Source of the DNA: an uncultured Eubacteriales bacterium
GTDB taxonomy: Bacteria > Bacillota > Clostridia > Oscillospirales > Oscillospiraceae
Length of the DNA stretch: 12,276 nt
Reading direction: 5' to 3'
Assembly: GCA_900544975.1 (NCBI GenBank)
Contig: UQXI01000052.1
Location: 1 to 12,276 of the forward strand
Below, in pieces: positions 1 through 5,021 of the stretch (positions within the stretch are counted from its first letter, which is position 1; each line of letters starts with the position of its first letter). The notes under the pieces were generated by a model. The model saw only the letters and a list, made by a program, of their open reading frames with translations, searched no databases and was not told the DNA's origin. A program made the position numbers and the translations under genes.

Positions 1-52
1 ACGGCGACCACCGAGATCTACACTCTTTCCCTACACGACGCTCTTCCGATCT
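1..52 (+). other. Illumina P5/TruSeq adapter left on the contig end (artefact)
   Basis: The first 52 bases match the Illumina P5 plus read-1 primer sequence from its seventh base to its 3' end (it opens ACGGCGACCACCGAGATC and closes CGACGCTCTTCCGATCT). The match to a known synthetic oligonucleotide is exact as far as I can recall it. Genomic DNA therefore starts at base 53. The apparent stop codon of the flanking minus-strand reading frame lies inside the adapter, so the last eight residues of that frame are mostly artificial. Confidence 0.98.
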
Positions 53-429
53 GATTCCCCGGGAAATATTTTGTTTTTGGAATTTGCCAGGGAATCTTCA
101 CAGAAGAGTGCCAGCGCCCAGGGGTAAAACCGGACGCCAAAGATGGAACCCAGTTGCCCGCCGGGGGAGACGCTTTCAAACGGGCGGTCGTTGATCCCGC
201 AGAAGCGGCAGGTGACCGGCGCTCCCGCCTGCCGGATTTCCAGGATTAGATCCATACAGGTGTCCGGCGTCACCAGGGTCCGCTCAGGCTCCTGGGTGAC
301 AGGCCGGTCGGTCCCCCAGAAGCACCGTACCCAAGGCGCCAGAGCCGGATTTGGGGGGACCTCCCGGTACAGGGCCGTATTCTGGAAGGGATGGGCGGTG
401 AGCGGCCGGTAAAGCCAATGAAATTCCAC
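53..429 (-). CDS. AraC-family transcriptional regulator, N-terminal part only
   Basis: About 125 residues of an AraC-type regulator, cut at its 3' side by the contig end. The visible part (PPNPALAPWVRCFWG, then TLVTPDTCMDLILEI, then SIFGVRFYPWALA) resembles the N-terminal sensor-like domain often annotated DUF6597 in AraC proteins. The C-terminal DNA-binding helix-turn-helix pair is missing. I chose the GTG at 429-427 as start because GGAGGTGG (442-435 on this strand) lies five bases upstream; an upstream ATG at 504 would put the promoter inside the gene. The final residues ESDRKSVV of the apparent frame come mostly from adapter. The gene runs away from the RiPP cassette, so no functional link can be claimed. 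The ligand is unknown. Family assignment is by recognition of the conserved PxLxxWVRCFW pattern. Confidence 0.72.
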
Positions 430-460
430 AAAAACCACCTCCGCAAGTGTAATCCAACAT

Positions 461-489
461 ATGATATCATGGGCGGGGGCGGTTGTCAT
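461..489 (-). promoter_or_regulatory. Promoter of the AraC-type regulator gene
   Basis: On the minus strand there is a -35 box ATGACA (489-484), a 17-base spacer and an extended -10 box TGA-TATCAT (469-461). It matches the sigma-A consensus at five of six -35 positions. Transcription would begin near 454, about 25 bases before the GTG start. The -35 box overlaps one foot of the 481-517 hairpin. Confidence 0.5.
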
Positions 490-528
490 CACCCTGGTTT
501 CCATTTCCAGGGCAACCGCAGTGCAGGC

Positions 529-548
529 GGAGCGGTCAAGACCGCTCC
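529..548. repeat. Perfect inverted repeat, 9 bp arms
   Basis: GGAGCGGTC and GACCGCTCC flank AA. It would fold to a very stable hairpin on either strand but has no T-tract on either side, so it is not a standard intrinsic terminator. Its role is unknown; a repeat-family palindrome or processing hairpin is possible. Confidence 0.6.
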
Positions 549-640
549 CTACGCATATGCAGAGAACCTTGGGGAAGGAAAAAAGTGCAAAAATGTAGGT
601 TTGTCAATGATGAGTTACAGACTTTTGGTAAGAAAAGCGG

Positions 641-660
641 AAACCGCATAGCGGTTTTCC
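641..660 (+). terminator. Weak hairpin, possible terminator or attenuator
   Basis: AAACCGC (641-647), loop ATA and GCGGTTT (651-657) pair perfectly; the stem can be lengthened by GG/CC with one bulged T. Only four T residues occur, and they lie within the 3' arm, so termination would be weak. No gene upstream on this strand needs it. Confidence 0.25.
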
Positions 661-678
661 ACATTTCCATAGCTCCCC

Positions 679-711
679 GCCTCGCGTCACACATCATTGT
701 AAATTCTACAA
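679..711 (+). repeat. 33-base direct repeat, left copy
   Basis: Matches 7034-7066 at 29 of 33 positions, including 14 identical bases in a row, GCGTCACACATCAT. The 3' part holds a small dyad ATTGTA-AATTC-TACAAT (696-712). It ends 29 bases before the -35 box of the regulator promoter. The right copy sits at almost the same distance (31 bases) from the rplS promoter. It may be a shared regulatory site or a duplication or insertion scar around the cassette. Confidence 0.75.
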
Positions 712-740
712 TTTTGCCCTGATTTTTCAAAGCGGAGGCC

Positions 741-769
741 TTGAAAACTCTTCCTTTTTGCTGTAAAAT
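741..769 (+). promoter_or_regulatory. Promoter of the two-HTH regulator gene
   Basis: TTGAAA (741-746), a 17-base spacer and TAAAAT (764-769): close to sigma-A consensus with ideal spacing. The start site would be near 776, giving a leader of about 95 bases. Confidence 0.75.
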
Positions 770-871
770 ATTTCAATGTAATTTCCCCCAAAGGTATTCT
801 CTCTGCAAGTTCTGTACGCTGCAAGTTCGAAGCATCAATGTGGAATTTCATCTGACAAGGGAGGGATGTGT

Positions 872-2734
872 TTGTTAGGAGACGCCAACGGAAATTCAGA
901 AAAGCAAATAGACCGCATGGGCTGCTATATCGGGCAAGTCCGGGCCTATGAGGGAGTTTCACTGGAGCAGTTGGCCCAAGGCCTGTGCACAAAGTCTTAT
1001 CTGTGCCGGGTGGAAAATGGCGAGCGGGAAGCCGGTAAGCTCTTGACAGATGCGCTCCTTCAGCGACTGGGGAAGCCTGTTGAGCGCTTCGACCGCATCC
1101 TGGACTGGAACGAGTACCAGCAATGGCTGCGGCGGCAGAGCATTTGGAGGCATCTTTCCGCAGGCGAGGTAAGCTTGGCAGCAGCGGCGATTCAAGCGTA
1201 CCAGGCTACAGATGTGTTGGAACATCAGTTTCTCCAGACTGCCAGGCTCAACCTCCGCGCCCTTCAGGGAGCAGCCGCAGAAGAGCTGCGGGGTTTGGCT
1301 CTGGCGGCGCTCCTCTTAACCCAACCGTCTCTGATAGACCACGGAGAGCCCCAGCTTTTGAGTCAAAATGAGGGATGGCTGCTGCTGACTTATTTGGAGC
1401 TGCGGGAGCGGCTGGACGGCCTGGAAGCCGTATCCGGGGATTATCAGGAGCTCTTGCAGCTGCTGTGCCAGCGCCGTTATGACGCCCGGGAGCGGGTATA
1501 TTTATTTCCCTATGTAGCTTGCCATGTCATTGAGGCGGAATTCCGGCAGGGGCGTTTGGCAGAAGCTCTTGCCATCTGTGAGAGGGCGCTGCGGGAGCTG
1601 TCTCAGGAAAAGCGGCTATACGCCTATGAGTGCCTGCTGGAATGGAAGCAACGGCTGTTTACTGCTATGGGCCGGACAGAGCAGGAGCCGCAGCAATTGC
1701 TGCATTGGTTGAACGTGCTGCAAGCCCAAGGTCCGGCCCAGGTGAAGCTACTGGTTCCCTATATGGAACGGGGTAATGTCTACTGCCTGAACCAGGTAAT
1801 CCGGGAGCGACGGAAGTTACTGGGATTATCTCAGGAGGATGCCGCCGATGGTATTTGTGACGTCAGCACCCTGTCCCGGATCGAAAATCGTGGGAGCTCC
1901 CTGCACAAGAAGGTGCGCCAGGGTCTGCTGCGCAGGGTTAACATGTCTGGAGAGCGATATGACTACCAAGTCATGTCCGAGCACTATGACGACTATTTCC
2001 TGCGAAGCAAAATCAGCCGGGGCAGATTGGTCGGCGATGCAGCCCAGGCGGCGCAGTTACCAGAACAAATGCGGGAACATATCCAAAGTACAAGTACCAA
2101 CTGTCAATATTTTGCAATGGAGGAAGTTGCAATTCAAAAGCACCCTCCCAGCAATCGGCAGAAATGGTCATCTCAAGATGAAAAGGCCAAGATGCTAATG
2201 AACGAATTGCATAACACAATTCCATTAAATTTTGAGAAAATTAGCCAATGGCATACGTGTATTCTCTCTACCCATGAGATCCTATTGCTGTGCCATCTGT
2301 CCCGGTGTTACAAGGAGCAGGGCAAAGTAGCACAAGCGCTTTCCATTGCAAAATATGCCCATCGGTGTCTAGAAAGCACAGGTGCAAATCCTGTGTGCTG
2401 CGAAGGCCTCTATGTATTAGTTAGCCTGCAAATGATTCACTGCCTAGGCAATTGCGGTCTGTATGACGAATCTAGTTCCATGGCACTTCAATGTTTGCAA
2501 ACTGCTATAGCATATCAGGACAGTATGTGGTTATCAACTTTGTTATACAACATAGCGTGGAATTTAGAGCAACAAGAACATACCGTCCAGCAACGTGAGG
2601 GTGAAAATTGGAAAAAAGTTATTCACTGCTTCCAGGAGGCCTACGCTGTAGCAATTCTGTCAGGAGATACTATGGGCCAAAAGCGCATTTTAGCGCACTG
2701 TACAGAATCGCTTAATATGGATATGAAAATCTAA
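872..2734 (+). CDS. XRE-type regulator with two HTH domains and helical repeats
   Basis: A large (about 620-residue) cytoplasmic DNA-binding protein. Numbered from the ATG at 866, residues 19-75 form one XRE/Cro-type helix-turn-helix (GQVRAYEGVSLEQLAQGL, then SYLCRVENG). Residues 308-366 form a second (VIRERRKLLGLSQEDAA, then STLSRIENR). Residues about 100-300 and 400-620 are alpha-helical and TPR-like. An XRE HTH plus TPR-like repeats is the layout of RRNPP-type peptide-sensing regulators (Rgg, PlcR), but two HTH units in one chain is uncommon. By position it probably controls the precursor operon just downstream; peptide sensing is inference. Start choice: GGGAGGG (859-865) abuts the ATG at 866 but is well spaced for the in-frame TTG at 872, which I prefer; an ATG at 917 is also possible. 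The 3' third is visibly richer in A/T than the 5' part, which may indicate mosaic origin. Confidence 0.8.
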   Translation: MLGDANGNSEKQIDRMGCYIGQVRAYEGVSLEQLAQGLCTKSYLCRVENGEREAGKLLTDALLQRLGKPVERFDRILDWNEYQQWLRRQSIWRHLSAGEVSLAAAAIQAYQATDVLEHQFLQTARLNLRALQGAAAEELRGLALAALLLTQPSLIDHGEPQLLSQNEGWLLLTYLELRERLDGLEAVSGDYQELLQLLCQRRYDARERVYLFPYVACHVIEAEFRQGRLAEALAICERALRELSQEKRLYAYECLLEWKQRLFTAMGRTEQEPQQLLHWLNVLQAQGPAQVKLLVPYMERGNVYCLNQVIRERRKLLGLSQEDAADGICDVSTLSRIENRGSSLHKKVRQGLLRRVNMSGERYDYQVMSEHYDDYFLRSKISRGRLVGDAAQAAQLPEQMREHIQSTSTNCQYFAMEEVAIQKHPPSNRQKWSSQDEKAKMLMNELHNTIPLNFEKISQWHTCILSTHEILLLCHLSRCYKEQGKVAQALSIAKYAHRCLESTGANPVCCEGLYVLVSLQMIHCLGNCGLYDESSSMALQCLQTAIAYQDSMWLSTLLYNIAWNLEQQEHTVQQREGENWKKVIHCFQEAYAVAILSGDTMGQKRILAHCTESLNMDMKI

Positions 2735-2747
2735 TTAATATTAATTA
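2732..2747. repeat. 16-base A/T palindrome at the regulator stop codon
   Basis: TAATTAATATTAATTA reads identically on both strands and includes the TAA stop of the regulator gene. It could be an operator or simply A/T-rich sequence. Confidence 0.5.
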
Positions 2748-3100
2748 AATAAAATTCGCAATAGCGGGCAATGATTGGAAATTCATTTCCAATCGCCAAT
2801 ACCCGCCTGCTATCAACAAGAATGGTTACTGTTACGAGAAGCATCAGCGAAGTAACACATCAAAATGTTTTCAAAACAAGTTTTCATATCGCTTACCTCT
2901 TTTTAGAGGGCATGCCGCAAAATGTCAAGCCTGGCTACATCTTGCAGAAGGAGGATATCCGTATATCGCAAAAAATGACATTGCAGACACGGAGAAAAAA
3001 AGTTGCCAGATTTGCAATGGAATTTCTGAAGAGAAGCTGCTATCATAGGATTGTGCAGGGTACGCCGCCTTGCAAAACAAAGAGAAAGGAGCGCTACATC
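2735..3100. other. A/T-rich control region before the precursor gene
   Basis: 366 bases without a convincing gene. Seen in order: a 16-base A/T palindrome over the regulator stop codon (2732-2747); a stem-loop with a perfect ten-base dyad (2773-2794); tandem GTTAC elements with an inverted partner (2825-2857); GTTTTCA twice, 13 bases apart (2867 and 2880); a strong AAGGAGG (2948-2954) with no start codon at suitable distance; and CTGCTATCA twice (2807-2815 and 3037-3045). Each CTGCTATCA holds an extended -10 element (TGC-TATCAA, TGC-TATCAT). The second would give a leader of about 50 bases for the precursor gene, but neither has a good -35 box. An open frame runs through from 2771 into the precursor gene; I treat its first 110 codons as non-coding because they start inside a hairpin and resemble nothing. 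Confidence 0.6.
2761..2813. repeat. Large imperfect stem-loop with perfect GATTGGAAAT core
   Basis: GATTGGAAAT (2773-2782) and ATTTCCAATC (2785-2794) form a perfect ten-base inverted repeat with a two-base centre. Outer arms ATAGCGGG and CCCG...CTAT extend the pairing with small internal loops. No T-tract follows, so a terminator for the regulator gene is unlikely. An operator, or a remnant miniature element, fits better. An extended -10 motif (TGC-TATCAA, 2808-2816) overlaps its right foot. Confidence 0.55.
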
Positions 3101-3205
3101 ATGAAGATTCAGGATTTGCTCGCTGTCGAGATGGAGAATATCTCCCGTAGCGACGAGGCCATGCTGGCAGACATGAGCTGCACGCTTGGCTGGTGCGGTG
3201 CATGA
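3101..3205 (+). CDS. RiPP precursor peptide, 34 residues
   Basis: A short gene with a good ribosome binding site (AAAGGAG, 3086-3092, eight bases before the ATG), directly ahead of an exporter and a radical SAM maturase. The first part (MKIQDLLAVEMENISR) is acidic and helical, like a leader that a maturase recognises. The end MSCTLGWCGA is a plausible core with two cysteines five residues apart and a tryptophan next to the second. SPASM radical SAM enzymes typically make thioether (sactipeptide or ranthipeptide) or aromatic-ring cross-links, so the Cys and Trp residues are the likely targets; which bond forms cannot be read from sequence. The cleavage point is unknown; no double-glycine site is present. 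I do not recognise a named precursor family. A longer in-frame start at 2771 is unlikely. Confidence 0.72.
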   Translation: MKIQDLLAVEMENISRSDEAMLADMSCTLGWCGA

Positions 3206-3247
3206 ATCGGATCGTGCGGCAACACACCAAAAACCTAATCCAGAGCA

Positions 3248-3280
3248 CGTGGGCGGCAGAGCAACACCCTGCCGTCCACG
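3248..3280 (+). terminator. 12-bp hairpin between precursor and exporter genes (attenuator or RNA-processing stem)
   Basis: CGTGGGCGGCAG (3248-3259) pairs over its full length with CTGCCGTCCACG (3269-3280), with one G-U pair and a nine-base loop. No T-tract follows, so it would act as a partial terminator or as an RNA-stabilising stem rather than a full stop. Such a hairpin after the first small gene is common in peptide operons and lets the precursor be made in excess over exporter and maturase. Confidence 0.6.
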
Positions 3281-3325
3281 GTCAAAACATTCTTTCAAGC
3301 CTAAGGGAAAAGGAGAGGTGCTTCA

Positions 3326-5005
3326 ATGGGTCGTTATTTTAAGAGATACAGAGGAAAACTTGTATTGTGGATGCTGGCAGACCTTTTTATGGCTCTGAGT
3401 TTGGTATTTTGGTCCTTCTTTATGAAACATATGGCCGATACGGTCTATGCGGCAGAGGGACTGACCGGAATTCAGTCTATGCTGATTCTGGGCGTCACTT
3501 TTTTGCTGGTGTGTATGCTGACGGAATATGGCGACAGCTATTTCCGCGCCCGTTTTTTGCGAGCCGCAAATGGAGCTTTGGAAAAGGATTTGATGAACAG
3601 GATTCTGCATTATGATATCAATGCATTTAACAGTGAAAATAGCGCAAAGTATATTTCCATTTTAAATAATGACGTGCGGAAAATTGATGAAATGGTCTTT
3701 CGCCTGCTGCCTCAAACTGCGGGTAATGTCATTTGCGCAAGCGTATGCTTGGTGGCGCTGCTGATCTATAATCCTTGGAACGCACTGATTTGCGTGGTAA
3801 CCACTGCGCTGCAATTTCTCCCTCCCCTGTTCATTGGCAAACGTGCCGCAGCGGCGCAGCAGAAATATATGGAATCCCTGGATGGGATGAATGCGGAAAT
3901 CAAGGACACCTTCACTGGCTTTGAGGTCATCAAAAGCTTCGGCGTGGAGGAGAAAATCCAGGAGAAAAGCAGCAGTACGTTCGACCGTGTAGAAGCGGAC
4001 GCTTTTCGGATGCGGATTACCCAAGGAAAGTCCATTGCCATCAGTGAGGGCCTGGTGTATTTCGGCTGTATCGTACAGATGATCTTTTGTGCCTATCTGG
4101 TGATCCAAGGCGAAATTACTATGGGAATTCTTCTGGGCGCCTTACAAATTGCCAATTATGTCATAAATCCTGCCAGGCAGATTACATCCCAGCTGTTGGA
4201 ATACAAGACCGTCAAGCCGGTGATTGCCAGAGTGGTAGCCGTGCTGGATGGAGAGGAGCAGGTAGAGGCAACGGGGAAGGTATCCATTGCCAAAGTCGGG
4301 CAGATTCAAGTGGAAGGCCTGCGCTTCTCTTATGAGGAGAGCAAGGAAGTTCTCCACGGGCTGAATTACCGCTTCCAAGAAGGGAAAAAATATGCGGTGG
4401 TGGGTGGCTCCGGCTCCGGAAAGACCACCTTGATTCGCCTACTCATGGGCTACTATTCGGAATATACTGGGGGAATCTACTTTGACGGCGTCTGCTTGGA
4501 TGACATCGACAGGCAGAGCCTCTACCAGCACGTGGCGATGATTCATCAAAAGGTATTCCTGTTTGAAGATACCATTCGCAATAACATCACCATGTTCCAG
4601 GACTGCCCTGATGAGCAGGTATGGCAAGCGATTCACGACGCAGGTCTTACCCAGGTAGTGGAGCGGATGGGCCATGGGCTGGACTCTATGGTGGAGGAAA
4701 ACGGCCGGAACTTGTCCGGCGGCGAGCAGCAGCGCATTGCCATTGCCCGGGCCTTTGCCCGGGGCACGGAGGTTATGCTGGTGGACGAGGCCACGGCCAG
4801 CTTGGATCCACAGACCGCATCTCAAATCAACCAGGTCCTTCTGGAAAAGGAAGGCCTAACCTTGATTGCCATCACGCATCGCACGAATCAAGAGCTGCTG
4901 GAAGCTTATGACGAGGTCCTGGTGCTGGAACAGGGCGAGCTTCTGGAGCACGGCTCCTACGGAAGTCTCAGCCCCCAACGCAAGCAGCTGCTGGCGCTGC
5001 ATTGA
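3326..5005 (+). CDS. ABC transporter, fused permease and ATPase, likely peptide exporter
   Basis: 559 residues with the type IV exporter half-transporter layout: a membrane domain of about 300 residues with several hydrophobic segments (for example near 15-35, 50-66, 133-150, 155-170, 243-262), then a nucleotide-binding domain. In the latter I see Walker A GGSGSGKTT (360-368), Q-loop Gln408, signature LSGGEQQR (463-470), Walker B VMLVDEAT (483-490) and switch His518. It would work as a homodimer in the inner membrane, exporting the modified peptide with ATP. It starts directly with the membrane domain, so there is no N-terminal C39 peptidase and it cannot itself cut a double-glycine leader. 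AGGAGAGG lies seven bases before the ATG. The gene sits 120 bases after the precursor and 16 bases before the maturase. A drug or lipid exporter is possible by sequence alone; context favours peptide export. Confidence 0.88.
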   Translation: MGRYFKRYRGKLVLWMLADLFMALSLVFWSFFMKHMADTVYAAEGLTGIQSMLILGVTFLLVCMLTEYGDSYFRARFLRAANGALEKDLMNRILHYDINAFNSENSAKYISILNNDVRKIDEMVFRLLPQTAGNVICASVCLVALLIYNPWNALICVVTTALQFLPPLFIGKRAAAAQQKYMESLDGMNAEIKDTFTGFEVIKSFGVEEKIQEKSSSTFDRVEADAFRMRITQGKSIAISEGLVYFGCIVQMIFCAYLVIQGEITMGILLGALQIANYVINPARQITSQLLEYKTVKPVIARVVAVLDGEEQVEATGKVSIAKVGQIQVEGLRFSYEESKEVLHGLNYRFQEGKKYAVVGGSGSGKTTLIRLLMGYYSEYTGGIYFDGVCLDDIDRQSLYQHVAMIHQKVFLFEDTIRNNITMFQDCPDEQVWQAIHDAGLTQVVERMGHGLDSMVEENGRNLSGGEQQRIAIARAFARGTEVMLVDEATASLDPQTASQINQVLLEKEGLTLIAITHRTNQELLEAYDEVLVLEQGELLEHGSYGSLSPQRKQLLALH

Positions 5006-5021
5006 TTGGGGAGGAACTGAC

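Larger units (their letters stand above)
430..865. other. Hairpin-rich intergenic region between divergent genes
   Basis: No credible gene is seen here; the short open frames have no ribosome binding site and no recognisable family. Contents in order: the leftward AraC-gene promoter (461-489); a bulged stem GGTTG...CCCTGG/CCAGGG...CAACC (481-517); a perfect nine-base stem with a two-base loop (529-548); AAAAAAGTGCAAAAA (579-593); a short stem AAACCGC/GCGGTTT (641-657); one copy of a 33-base repeat (679-711); and a strong rightward promoter (741-769) for the XRE-type regulator. Confidence 0.7.

Noticed and set aside
31..504. Complete 157-residue AraC-like gene
   Set aside because: Its stop is in adapter sequence and its ATG lies upstream of the predicted transcription start; the real gene is truncated and starts with GTG at 429.
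2948..2975. Strong AAGGAGG implying a small gene before the precursor
   Set aside because: The next ATG is about 20 bases away, and no ATG, GTG or TTG lies at a usable distance.
2771..3205. 144-codon frame ending with the precursor peptide
   Set aside because: It starts inside the large stem-loop, lacks a ribosome binding site, and its first 110 residues have no domain character; the well-placed ATG at 3101 explains the coding part.
4866..5021. N-terminal extension of the maturase into the exporter gene
   Set aside because: The extension is rich in Trp, Ser and Arg and looks like an out-of-frame reading; GGGGAGG places the start at 5022.
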